Of a stretch of 32,996 bases of DNA, positions 24,424-31,912 are shown piece by piece. Origin of the DNA: Dehalococcoidia bacterium (lineage in GTDB: Bacteria; Chloroflexota; Dehalococcoidia; Lucifugimonadales; GCA-2717565). The stretch lies in the NCBI GenBank assembly GCA_009692865.1, contig SHYH01000012.1:1-32996 (forward strand), given 5' to 3'. Position 1 is the stretch's first letter. Each line of letters starts with the position of its first letter. The notes beneath the pieces were generated by a model, which saw nothing but the letters and a program-made list of their open reading frames with translations, was not told the DNA's origin and ran no database searches. The position numbers and the translations under genes are program-made.

Positions 24424-24470
24424 CCGCCCCCTGAAGAGGGCGGCATGATGCCCCCGCCTTCAGGCGGGGG
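24424..24470. repeat. paired strong hairpins, possible insertion-element end
   Basis: CCGCCC/GGGCGG (24424-24443) is followed by a perfect CCCCCGCC-TTCA-GGCGGGGG hairpin (24451-24470). This style of subterminal hairpin is common at ends of IS200/IS605-type elements. No transposase or TnpB lies nearby, so it may be a remnant or simply a terminator for the DUF2723 gene or, read leftward, for the AbiGi-like gene. The rest of the 230-bp gap shows nothing else. Confidence 0.45.
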
Positions 24471-24555
24471 TGGAACATTGATTTTGGGATGCCTTCCTAA
24501 AACGTGGTGTGAAGATTAGGCCGTGAGCGTGGACTAAGGATTTTTGAGGCATTCA

Positions 24556-25185
24556 TCATGATTGTCCACATTGCGCATAATGAGCACATTCCCGCTCTAT
24601 GTAGTAATTCTTAGCAGCGTCTTCAGATAGCGTGTCGTCGAAGAACTTTAGAAAAGCCAAGACGTTGTAGTCGAGCCTTGAGCACACCTGCGTTAGCCAC
24701 CTCTTGAAGGAATCGCTCCCCTCGTCCGAACCCCTGATCTTTCGAAACGCCTTTCCAAAACTGTCGAATTCGTCGGCCAGGCTGATCTGCCTACCCTTTG
24801 GAGGGGGATCTGAAAATGCAGACGGGATTACCAAAGCGTTTCTGGCAATGTAAAACACAGGGTTTGCACCCTGGTGCACGAGGAAAGACTTCTTGAATCC
24901 AAGGCCAAAATGACTATACTTCCGAATGTGAAGACTAAAATCACCTTCGGGAATGTCGCAGAAGCAAACGCAGTAAGGCCAATAAGCCTGGTTGCCGCTC
25001 AGTGGTTCCTTATCATCTTTCAATGAAATCACAAGGAGGCTGTCCGGAAAATCTGGTCGGGGTTTCAAGGCACCTGACCTAAGTATTGCGGCAAGCAGAT
25101 CATATTGCTTGGCCTCATAGGTGCGCCCCTCTTTGAGGCTCGTTCCTACGAAATGAGTGAGCTCTTTGGAAACGTAGCGCTGCAT
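24556..25185 (-). CDS. AbiGi-like putative phage-resistance (abortive infection) protein
   Basis: 209 aa. YVSKELTHFVG, then KQYDLLAAILRSGAL, CVCFCDIPEGDFSLHIRKYS and FGLGFKKSFLVHQGANPV, then YYIERE, match the pattern I know for the AbiGi/DUF2743 family, annotated as the antitoxin-like half of the lactococcal AbiG system. The usual ...EREW continuation is missing: after YIERE the frame gives ten residues and stops. A neighbouring frame reads NVLIMRNVDNHDECLKNP, so the end may be frameshifted. The region is clearly less GC-rich than its neighbours, implying transfer. No AbiGii-like partner is present. The start at 25185 has only a weak RBS. Confidence 0.65.
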   Translation of the reverse strand: MQRYVSKELTHFVGTSLKEGRTYEAKQYDLLAAILRSGALKPRPDFPDSLLVISLKDDKEPLSGNQAYWPYCVCFCDIPEGDFSLHIRKYSHFGLGFKKSFLVHQGANPVFYIARNALVIPSAFSDPPPKGRQISLADEFDSFGKAFRKIRGSDEGSDSFKRWLTQVCSRLDYNVLAFLKFFDDTLSEDAAKNYYIERECAHYAQCGQS

Positions 25186-25270
25186 GGGTTTACCGACTTA
25201 TGGCTGGGGGGTCTGTAGGAGAGTACTGCGGCGAAGGGCTTGTACGCACCTGTTTCTCGGCACAGCAGTC

Positions 25271-26620
25271 CTAGCTCAGCACACGGCGGCGGCTGGTGTA
25301 GTAGTCCACCAGGATGTATTGGCCCAGCCGCTCGGGGCTGGTGAAGAAGACCCTGCCCCGGTTGATTTTGGTCATCTGTTCCACGAAGTCCACCAGGTAG
25401 GAGTTGCGGTCCAGCATGAAGGTGTTGATGGTGATGCCCTTGGTGGTGCACCGCTTCACCTCCCGGAGGGTCTCGCGCAGGGTGCGAGGGCTGGGCGGGT
25501 ACTGCAGGAACAACTGGCCCGCCTCCATGTGGGCCGTGGGCTCGCCGTCGGAGATCATGATGATCTGCTTGGTGCCCCCCGAAAGGTGGGACAGGAGCTT
25601 CTGGGAGAGCGCCAAGCCGTGCTGGATGTTGGTGTAAGGGTCGAACTCGTCCCAGCGCAGGTAGGCCAGGTGATCGGGCCTGACCTCTCGGGCGTAGGTG
25701 GAGAACCCGACGATGTACAGTTCGTCCCTGGGGAACTGGGTGCGGATGAGGTTGTCCAGGGCCAGGGCTACCTTTTTGGCGGCCAGGAAGTTCCCGCGCA
25801 TGGCCATGGAGAGGCTCAGGTCCACCATCAGCACGGTGGAGGCGTGGGACACCTCCTCGGTCCTGGACACCTCGAAGTCCTTGGCCTTCAGGCGCACGGG
25901 CACCCCCGCGTGCTCGCGGGAGAGGGCGTTCATAATGGTCTTCTGAAGGTTTGGGTGGAAGGGGTTGCCGAACTCGTAGGGCTTGGTGGACTCCTCCGGC
26001 TCCGACCCCTGGCCGGTGGCCTGGGTGTTGTGGACCCCGGTGTGGCTCTTGCGAATGACGGTGAAGATCTCCCGCAGGGCCTTCTGGCCGATTTTCCGCA
26101 TGCCTTTGGGCGTGAGCTCGAACCTGTCCCCCATCTTTTTGATGTACCCGGCCTCCTCCAGGGCCTCGACCAGGCGCTTCAGCCGCTGGACCTCTCGTAG
26201 GGCCTCTTCACCGAGGAGCCTGCACACCGCCTTCTCGTCCAGGTCGTTCAGGTTGGCGTCGTGCTGGGCTCTTCGTAGCTGGCGCTCCAGCTCATCTATG
26301 TGCTGAAGCTGCTCCATGACCTCCATGACCTCCATGGCCTCCTGGAGGTCCAAGGGCTCGTCGCCCTGGAAGGGGTATTGGCGGGGGAGGGCGCCCAGGG
26401 GCATCAGGCGTTCCAGGTTGGCGGCAAGCTGCGACATCTCCTCCTGCAGCTCGGGGTCATGGAAGAGGGAGTTCAGGAGGCTCTGGAGCTCGCGGCGTTG
26501 CTGGGGCGACAGGCTTTGGAGGAGGGATTCCATCTGGGCCATCCGCTCCTGGAGCTGTTTCAGAAGCTCCTCCATGCTCCCCGGCTGTTGATCGCCAAAA
26601 AGTTGGCCCCACTTTTCCAT
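25271..26620 (-). CDS. vWA domain protein (CoxE/BatA-like partner of the AAA+ ATPase), C-terminal part
   Basis: This frame carries most of a protein that also includes 26560-27312. It starts within homology at FMEKWGQLFGD, followed by long Gln/Glu-rich helices (about 15-190). Then comes the TKPYEFGNPF element and a von Willebrand A domain with the MIDAS motif LMVDLSLSMAMRGN. DPYTNIQHGLAL supplies the Thr and MISDGEPTAHME the Asp. The vWA domain ends FMLDRNSYLVDFVEQMTKIN, then RVFFTSPERLGQYILVDY. Such proteins act with ChlI/MoxR-like ATPases as putative chaperones or metal-insertion machines; the client is unknown. The apparent ATG at 26620 is internal. Confidence 0.85.
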   Translation of the reverse strand: MEKWGQLFGDQQPGSMEELLKQLQERMAQMESLLQSLSPQQRRELQSLLNSLFHDPELQEEMSQLAANLERLMPLGALPRQYPFQGDEPLDLQEAMEVMEVMEQLQHIDELERQLRRAQHDANLNDLDEKAVCRLLGEEALREVQRLKRLVEALEEAGYIKKMGDRFELTPKGMRKIGQKALREIFTVIRKSHTGVHNTQATGQGSEPEESTKPYEFGNPFHPNLQKTIMNALSREHAGVPVRLKAKDFEVSRTEEVSHASTVLMVDLSLSMAMRGNFLAAKKVALALDNLIRTQFPRDELYIVGFSTYAREVRPDHLAYLRWDEFDPYTNIQHGLALSQKLLSHLSGGTKQIIMISDGEPTAHMEAGQLFLQYPPSPRTLRETLREVKRCTTKGITINTFMLDRNSYLVDFVEQMTKINRGRVFFTSPERLGQYILVDYYTSRRRVLS

Positions 26621-27312
26621 GAACTGCTGAAAGTCAGGTTGACCGCCCTGGCCGCGCTGTTCCAGGAGCTGTTCAGGTCTTGCAAGAACTCGCGGGTGGC
26701 CTGCAGGTCTTGGGGGGTCAGGTTCTGGAGGGCCTGGGAAAGCTGCTGGAGGTGAGCGTCCAGGACCTGTCGCTGGAGGGACTGCAAGAGCTGGTCAAAC
26801 CGCTCTTTTGCCTTGGAGTCCATGAACTCGTACTCCTGGAGGCGGCGGACCTGGCCGGCGCTATCAGGGGGGAGTTGGTCCAGGGACTCCTGGTTTTGGG
26901 CCGCCCTGCGTTCCATCTGGCGAAGGAGCTGCTCTTCGAGGGTGGTGTCGCTGCCCTGCTCCTTGAGCTGGCGGAACCGCTCCTGGACAGCCTGCAGCCG
27001 GTTCTCGATGCCCTGGCGCTCCTGGGCCACGATCTCCTGGATCTGCTGTTTGATCTGGTTCAGGACGGAGCCGAGCTTATAGCGGTCGGTGGCCTCCTGG
27101 CGCTGGTCCCGGAGCTGCTGAAGCAGGTCTGGAAGGCCGGTCACGCGCTGGCCTTCCTTGCCCTGGAGGCCTCGCTGCATCATGGTGCGGAGGGACGAGG
27201 CCACGTCCCCCGAGGCCATCATTTGGTCGGCCAGCTGGTCCATAAGGTCTTCTTCGTCGAGAGGGAAGATCTCCTGGGCGCTGTTCCACCGGGAGTAGCG
27301 GTAGACCAGCAT
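26560..27312 (-). CDS. vWA domain protein, N-terminal part (separated by a one-base frameshift)
   Basis: It starts MLVYRYSRWNSAQEIFPLDE, the typical opening of this family, with ATG at 27312 only one base after the TAA of the AAA+ gene. Long coiled-coil helices follow. Homology ends at REFLQDLNS; adding one C in the minus strand (near plus 26671, GAGCTGTTC to GAGCTGGTTC) turns the out-of-frame SSWNSAARAV into QLLEQRGQGGQPDFQQF. That runs directly into the frame of 25271-26620. The intact protein would be about 680 aa. The last 40 residues of this frame are an artefact of the shift. Confidence 0.8.
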   Translation of the reverse strand: MLVYRYSRWNSAQEIFPLDEEDLMDQLADQMMASGDVASSLRTMMQRGLQGKEGQRVTGLPDLLQQLRDQRQEATDRYKLGSVLNQIKQQIQEIVAQERQGIENRLQAVQERFRQLKEQGSDTTLEEQLLRQMERRAAQNQESLDQLPPDSAGQVRRLQEYEFMDSKAKERFDQLLQSLQRQVLDAHLQQLSQALQNLTPQDLQATREFLQDLNSSWNSAARAVNLTFSSSWKSGANFLAINSRGAWRSF

Positions 27313-27313
27313 C

Positions 27314-28723
27314 TTACCCTCTGTAGCGGAACTTCCCTTCCACCTTGTCCCGGTTCAAGCGCCGGTTCAGGTGCAGCCCTTCCAGGATGAACTCCATCGC
27401 CGAGGCCACCTGGGCAGGCGAACCTTTCTTGGCGCCCAATCGCTGTACCGCCTCGCGGAGGCCCTCCACGCGTTCCAGGGTGTCTTCGTACAGGTTGGAG
27501 GGGATGTCGGGCCCGGTCTCCACGATGAGGCCCTCCTGGTCGAAGGCCTTGAGCAGGGGCTCAAACTCGCGCATGTTAAAGTACCGGCCGAAGGTGTTGA
27601 CGACCGCCTTTTTGGTGAGGTCCTCAATGATTTTCCCCTCTCGCCCCTCCTCGGCGGTCTCCATCTCGATCTTGCCGGTGGTGGAGGCCATGATGGACCC
27701 CAGGTCGCTGACGCGGGGGGATGCCTTGGGCTCCTTGAGGCGGATGGCCCGGCGCAAGGCCGCTGCCAGGATGCTCTCCTCGTTGGCGATGGAGACGCGC
27801 ACGCTGACGCCGGAGCGCTGGTTGATGTCCGCGCTGCGGCGGGCCAGGGAGGTGAACTCGGCGATGACCTCCTGCATGTAGGCAGGGGCCTGCACCCGCT
27901 CCTCCATGTCGGGGAAGCGGGCCCGCTCCTGCTCCACTATCTGGATCTCCTGCTCCAGCAGGCGGGGGTAGTGGGTGCGGATCTGGGCGCCGTACCGGTC
28001 CTTGAGGGGGGTGATGATGCGGCCCCGGTTGGTGTAGTCCTCCGGGTTGGCCGTGGCAACGAGGAAGATGTCCAGGGGTAGCCGGATCCGATACCCCTTG
28101 ATCTGGACGTCCCGCTCCTCCAGGAGGTTGAAGAGGCCCACCTGGATGCGCTCCGGCAGGTCCGGCAGCTCGTTGATGCAGAAGATGCCGCGGTTGGTCC
28201 TGGGGATGAGGCCGTAGTGGATGGTGAGTTCGTCGGCCAGGTAGCGCCCCTCGGCCACCTTGATGGGGTCCACCTCGCCGATGAGGTCCGCCACGGAGAT
28301 GTCCGGCGTGGCCAGCTTCTCGGAGAACCGCTGCTCCCGGGGAAGCCAGGCGACCTCCACCTCGTCGCCGTCCTCTGCCACTCTATCCCGGCAGGCCTTG
28401 CAGATGGGCGCGTAGGGGTTGTCGTAGATCTCGCACCCTGCGATGTAGGGCATCTCCTCGTCCAGCAGGTTGGTCATGCTGCGCAGGATGCGGCTCTTGG
28501 CCTGGCCCCGCTCTCCCAAGAGGATCAGGTCCTGGCCCGAGAGGATGGCGGTCTCCAACTGGGGCAGGACCGTCTCCTCGTAGCCGATGATACCGGGGAA
28601 GATCTCCTCCCGCGCCTCCATTTTCTGGATGAGGTTGCGCCGCATCTCCTCGCGAACGAGGAGGGGTTGGTACCCCTGGCGGCGCAGCTCGCCGATGGTC
28701 CTGGCTTTGGTGTGTTTGGGCAT
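27314..28723 (-). CDS. ChlI/MoxR-like AAA+ ATPase
   Basis: 469 aa, ATG at 28723 nine bases after AGGAGG. The Walker A is LLGERGQAKSRILRS (G70-S77), and the Walker B-type strand is RGIFCINELPDLPERIQVGL, with Asn-Glu in place of the common Asp-Glu. Residues C97, C108 and C111 (GCEIYDNPYAPICKACRD) may bind zinc. ATANPEDYTNRGRIITPLKDR is the sensor region. It resembles the I subunit of magnesium chelatase but lacks chlorophyll or cobalamin context. Similar genes are often annotated as sigma-54-interacting regulators without basis. It lies directly before the vWA gene, with one base between stop and start, so the two must act together. Confidence 0.92.
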   Translation of the reverse strand: MPKHTKARTIGELRRQGYQPLLVREEMRRNLIQKMEAREEIFPGIIGYEETVLPQLETAILSGQDLILLGERGQAKSRILRSMTNLLDEEMPYIAGCEIYDNPYAPICKACRDRVAEDGDEVEVAWLPREQRFSEKLATPDISVADLIGEVDPIKVAEGRYLADELTIHYGLIPRTNRGIFCINELPDLPERIQVGLFNLLEERDVQIKGYRIRLPLDIFLVATANPEDYTNRGRIITPLKDRYGAQIRTHYPRLLEQEIQIVEQERARFPDMEERVQAPAYMQEVIAEFTSLARRSADINQRSGVSVRVSIANEESILAAALRRAIRLKEPKASPRVSDLGSIMASTTGKIEMETAEEGREGKIIEDLTKKAVVNTFGRYFNMREFEPLLKAFDQEGLIVETGPDIPSNLYEDTLERVEGLREAVQRLGAKKGSPAQVASAMEFILEGLHLNRRLNRDKVEGKFRYRG

Positions 28724-28795
28724 GCTCGGTTGCCTCCTGGACTCCTACGCAGCGGAGCCAACGTTATGAAAAGTAGGGTTTAGATACGCAAGGGC

Positions 28796-28824
28796 ATGAT
28801 ACTACACCAGCGGGGCGTCCACAA
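28796..28824 (-). promoter_or_regulatory. promoter for the AAA+/vWA operon
   Basis: On the minus strand TTGTGG (plus 28819-28824) and TATCAT (28796-28801) are 17 bp apart. The leader to the ATG at 28723 would be about 65 nt. The remaining bases up to the hicA stop (28930) show nothing I can name. Confidence 0.6.
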
Positions 28825-28929
28825 CGCAACCCTCACCTCGTAGGGGCAGGTCGGCGTAGATGGTGCGGGTGGGGCCGGAGGATGCAAGGCTTCTGCCCAA
28901 TTGATGGATGGAGAGATCTGCTCTCTCGA

Positions 28930-29079
28930 CTACAACAGGTTCAAGAACTGCGCAGGCTCTAATTCCGCTAGTCGAAGGATGTGGCTTCCCCGTTGCCTCA
29001 CGACTACCCAGCCATCTCGCTGGAACTCCCTTATGATCTCCCTATAGGAGAGGTTGGGGAGACCCCTCACAGCAATCAC
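28930..29079 (-). CDS. hicA: HicA-like toxin, apparently with an internal deletion
   Basis: A 49-aa ORF from the GTG at 29079, which overlaps the hicB stop (GTGA). LPNLSYREIIREFQRDGWVV followed by VRQRGSHI is the dsRBD-like HicA start, with the catalytic His in GSHI. The sequence then jumps to LRLAELEPAQFLNLL, which matches only the last helix of HicA proteins (ILRxAGLsxeeFLxLL). About 20-25 residues that normally lie between (the xVPxHxxLKxGTL strand region) are absent, without loss of frame. HicA cleaves mRNA; this version is probably inactive. Confidence 0.6.
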   Translation of the reverse strand: MIAVRGLPNLSYREIIREFQRDGWVVVRQRGSHILRLAELEPAQFLNLL

Positions 29080-29270
29080 TCCACCACCTCCGCCTGCTTC
29101 TGACGAGCCAAATCATCTTCAACGGGTTCTAGGTAGAGCTCGATGGCCTCCCTGATGTTACCCAAGGCTTCCTCTTTGGTGTCCCCCTCGCTGATGCATT
29201 CAGGGAGGGCAGGGACATACACCGTGTAGCCACCCTCTTCACTGGGCTCCAGAATCACCTTGAGCTTCAT
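29076..29270 (-). CDS. hicB: HicB-family antitoxin
   Basis: 64 aa from the ATG at 29270, following AAGGGAGTG at the end of folB. A GTG three codons upstream would overlap the folB stop. KLKVILEPSEEGGYTVYVPA, then LPECISEGDTKEEALGNIRE and AIELYLE, is the HicB partial RNase H fold. It lacks the C-terminal DNA-binding helix-turn-helix of larger HicBs, as is usual for this short class. It lies between folB and hicA. Keeping the antitoxin beside a damaged toxin is common in decaying modules. Confidence 0.85.
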   Translation of the reverse strand: MKLKVILEPSEEGGYTVYVPALPECISEGDTKEEALGNIREAIELYLEPVEDDLARQKQAEVVE

Positions 29271-29275
29271 AAGAG

Positions 29276-29647
29276 TCACTCCCTTTTGCGTTCCACGGCC
29301 ACCGCCGCCTCCTTGAGGACGCTCCCTTTGATCGCCACGCCCGGCTTGGCGATGCGGATGCGGACCGTCTCCACTTGGGGAAACTGCTCCAGCACTCGCC
29401 TCGCCACCTCCTCGGCCACCGCTTCCAGCAGGTGGCGCGGAGGCCCTTCCACCACCTCCTTGACCATCCGGTACAGGTGGGCGTAGTGGACGGTGTCCTC
29501 AATCCGGTCGCTGGCCCCCGCCTGGCGCAGGTCGAGCTGCACCTCCAGGTCCACGATGAACCGCTGGCCCAGTTCCCGCTCGGCGGGGCTGCGCCCGTGG
29601 TAGGCGTAGAAGACCATTCCCTCCAACTGGATGCTGTCCGGCGGCAC
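29276..29647 (-). CDS. folB: dihydroneopterin aldolase
   Basis: 123 aa from a GTG with GGAGAGGGAAC upstream. IQLEGMVFYAYHGRSPAERE, then ELGQRFIVDLEVQLDL, and LLEAVAEEVARRVLEQF followed by VRIRIAKPGVAI are the FolB core, with the tetrahydropterin-binding Glu in LLEAVAEEV. It makes 6-hydroxymethyl-dihydropterin in folate synthesis. No other folate gene lies in the window. The TGA is six bases before the hicB ATG, so hicBA is carried on the folB transcript. Confidence 0.93.
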   Translation of the reverse strand: MPPDSIQLEGMVFYAYHGRSPAERELGQRFIVDLEVQLDLRQAGASDRIEDTVHYAHLYRMVKEVVEGPPRHLLEAVAEEVARRVLEQFPQVETVRIRIAKPGVAIKGSVLKEAAVAVERKRE

Positions 29648-29689
29648 GTTCCCTCTCCTTCTTTCCTTGGCCTATAGCTGGGTGATGAC

Positions 29690-29820
29690 AAACCCTTTCG
29701 ACCATCCCCCTAACCCCCTTCCTGGGCAGGAAGGGGGTGGGAATTATGTCTGGGGGACACCCCCAGGCTCCTGGCAAAGGGGCTACGCCCCTCTGCACTC
29801 CCGTTATTCAGCATCCTGCT
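29690..29820 (-). repeat. ~130-bp multi-hairpin dispersed repeat, family B copy 2
   Basis: This is the inverted counterpart of 951-1078, including the stems CCCCCTTCCTGGGCAGGAAG..., CTGGGGGACACCCCCAG and AGGGGCTACGCCCCT. If the promoter at 29830-29835 is used, the repeat is transcribed as the folB leader. With the promoters to its right, it accounts for the 313-bp gap between folB and cofE. Confidence 0.8.
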
Positions 29821-29829
29821 AGCGAGGCC

Positions 29830-29896
29830 AGTATAGCATGGAGACGTATGTGGCCCCAGGAGGCCGTGACAGGGCTTCCAGAGCCCATGCTATACT
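29830..29896. promoter_or_regulatory. mirrored divergent extended -10 promoters (folB and cofE)
   Basis: AGTATAGCATGG (29830-29841) and CCATGCTATACT (29885-29896) are perfect 12-bp inverted copies 43 bp apart. Each contains TGCTATACT, an extended -10, pointing outward: leftward to folB-hicB-hicA, rightward to cofE. The cofE leader would be about 60 nt. Confidence 0.55.
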
Positions 29897-29960
29897 TCTC
29901 TTTTACCGGCCCTTTGGGTGATGGGTCGGCTATCTCTAGATGAGTGGTTGGTGAGAGCCT

Positions 29961-30716
29961 GTGGTCGCTGAAGTGCGCGTTATCCCGGTGACAGGCGTGC
30001 CTGATGTTCAGGAGAAGGATGATCTGGTCTCCCTTATTGTCCAGGCGTGCCAAAGACAGGGGACTCCTCTGCAAAACCGGGACATTCTGGTGGTGACCCA
30101 GAAGATCGTGTCCAAGGCCGAGGGGATGGTGATCCACCTTGCCGGCATCGAGCCCTCCGAGTTCGCCCGTCAGATAGCTCGGGAAGGTGACCGCGACCCC
30201 CGCCACATGGAGGTGGTCTTGCGGGAGAGCCGTCGTATCGTGAAGATGGACAGGGGCGTGCTCATCACCGAGACGCACCATGGATTCATCTGCGCCAACG
30301 CCGGCGTGGACGCCTCCAACGTGGGGGGCCAGGACCTGGTGTCCCTCTTGCCCAAGGACCCCGACGGGTCGGCCCAGGGTATTCGCCAGGGTATCCGCGA
30401 GCGCCTGGGCCTGGAGGTGGCGGTCATCATATCCGACACCTTCAACCGGCCCTGGCGAATGGGAACCATGAACGTGGCGATCGGCGCGGCCGGCATCAAC
30501 CCCTTGCAGGACCACCGCGGGGTGGTGGACCCCTACGGGTACCAGATGAGGACCAGCGTGACCTCCCTGGGGGACGAGGTGGCCTCCTCCGCCGAGATGG
30601 TCATGGGTAAGGTAGACCGAGTGCCCGTAGCCATCGTCCGGGGGGTTTCCTACGAGGTTGGGCCTGACGGCGCTCGCCAACTGCTTCGTCCGCCCGAGCA
30701 GGACCTATTCCGCTGA
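29961..30716 (+). CDS. cofE: coenzyme F420:L-glutamate ligase
   Basis: 251 aa from the GTG at 29961. RDILVVTQKIVSKAEGMVIH, then HHGFICANAGVDASNV, LEVAVIISDTFNRPWRMGTM and NVAIGAAGINPLQDHRG are the CofE core. The family adds glutamates to F420-0 with GTP. The protein lacks the C-terminal FMN-reductase domain of the actinobacterial FbiB fusion and matches the short stand-alone form. Its presence means this organism makes or uses F420. No other F420 gene is visible here. The RBS is weak (GTGAGAG). Confidence 0.95.
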   Translation: MVAEVRVIPVTGVPDVQEKDDLVSLIVQACQRQGTPLQNRDILVVTQKIVSKAEGMVIHLAGIEPSEFARQIAREGDRDPRHMEVVLRESRRIVKMDRGVLITETHHGFICANAGVDASNVGGQDLVSLLPKDPDGSAQGIRQGIRERLGLEVAVIISDTFNRPWRMGTMNVAIGAAGINPLQDHRGVVDPYGYQMRTSVTSLGDEVASSAEMVMGKVDRVPVAIVRGVSYEVGPDGARQLLRPPEQDLFR

Positions 30717-30859
30717 CCCCTTCCTCGTCCGCCTTCACGCCTTTTGTCCTGACACGGAACAACAAGGGGTAGGATTTCGTTAAAGGGATATGGTAGAGTG
30801 ATGGCCTGCTGTTGCAGGGTGTCGTCAACTCCTTCATCTTCAAGGTGGTCCGTCCAAGA

Positions 30860-31912
30860 ATGGTCCAAATAGTGCCGAAGCGAAGGGTCGTCGTCGCCTT
30901 TCTGGCTTTTGTGATCCTGGCGTCAAGCCTGTTCCTCCTGGCCAGTGCAGGCGCCCAGAGTGAGCTCCTGGGCTTTCCCATGATCTATGCTGGCCAGGTC
31001 ACCGCCGGGGGAACGCCGGCGCCCGATAATTTGGCCATCACGGCGAGGATGGCTGACAAGGAGTTTCCCCCGGTCTTCACCTCCAACGGAGTGTACCCCG
31101 GCCTGATGGTGAACGGCGTCTCTGCCGACACAGGGAAGAAGGTCACCTTCTGGCTCCAGGGGGTGGTGAAGGCCGACCAGGAGGACACGTTCACCTACCG
31201 GGCAGGTCCCAGGGGTGTCAAGGACCTGAACCTCACCTTTACTCACGTTCCCGCGCCAACCCCTACCCCCACCGCTACTCCCACCATCACGCCGACCCCG
31301 TTGCCCCTGGGGCCCTTGCAGGTGCGCCTCCAGGCGTCAGGGGGCGAGAGCGTCCGCCTGGGCGAAGAGTTCACGGTGGAGGTGGCCATTGCCCCGGAGG
31401 GACACCGTGTGCTCCGTGGCGAGGTGGCCGTGACCTTCGATCCGCGGATGGTAAAGCTGCTGGGAAGCGCTGCGGGCCCTCTTTTGCCCCGGGCCGTGTT
31501 TGCGGCTACTGTGGGTGAGAGCGTGGTGCAGGGGGCCTTTTTTCAGGTGGAACCCAGCCCCCCCCTTCGGGACGTTGGCGCGCTGGTGGTGTTGCGGTTC
31601 AAAGCTCGACAGGATGCTGCGGGGACGTCTACTGAGTTCGCTCTCCTTCAGCCCAGCGTCCTTGACCATCTCAGCCAGCCTTTTCCCTTGCACCTCCAGA
31701 AGGTCTCCCTGGGGCTTGCCTTGCAGGGACCCCCGGGCGACATTAACCGGGATGGGCGAGTCAACGTCGTGGACATTGCGTACATGGGCGCGGCCTACGG
31801 GACCCGAACAGGGGACTCAACCTATAACGGCGCCGCCGATCTTAACGAAGACGGTGTAATAGGGCCTGGGGATGTGGCGGTGCTGACTACGCACTATGGG
31901 AAGGGGACCTAA
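30860..31912 (+). CDS. exported cohesin-dockerin protein
   Basis: 350 aa from the ATG at 30860 (RBS AAGGTGG); a TTG at 30812 is the alternative. KRRVVVAFLAFVILASSLFL, then LASAGAQS, is a signal peptide. Residues about 35-125 form a small beta domain (FPMIYAGQVTAGGTPAPDNL). A Thr/Pro linker (about 127-150, PTPTPTATPTITPTP) follows, then a cohesin-type domain (about 155-280: VRLGEEFTVEVAIAPEG, VTFDPRMVKLLG). The C-terminal dockerin has two Ca-binding repeats, DINRDGRVNVVDIAYMGAAY and DLNEDGVIGPGDVAVL. Domains of both complementary types in one chain allow polymeric or cross-linked surface assembly. No glycoside hydrolase is nearby, so this is not a cellulosome in the classical sense. Confidence 0.85.
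   Translation: MVQIVPKRRVVVAFLAFVILASSLFLLASAGAQSELLGFPMIYAGQVTAGGTPAPDNLAITARMADKEFPPVFTSNGVYPGLMVNGVSADTGKKVTFWLQGVVKADQEDTFTYRAGPRGVKDLNLTFTHVPAPTPTPTATPTITPTPLPLGPLQVRLQASGGESVRLGEEFTVEVAIAPEGHRVLRGEVAVTFDPRMVKLLGSAAGPLLPRAVFAATVGESVVQGAFFQVEPSPPLRDVGALVVLRFKARQDAAGTSTEFALLQPSVLDHLSQPFPLHLQKVSLGLALQGPPGDINRDGRVNVVDIAYMGAAYGTRTGDSTYNGAADLNEDGVIGPGDVAVLTTHYGKGT

Noticed and set aside
24424-24470. Complete IS200/IS605 insertion sequence
   Set aside because: Only end-like hairpins are present; there is no TnpA or TnpB reading frame within reach.
25184-26200. 338-aa plus-strand ORF opposite the vWA gene
   Set aside because: Antisense shadow of a protein with clear vWA motifs.
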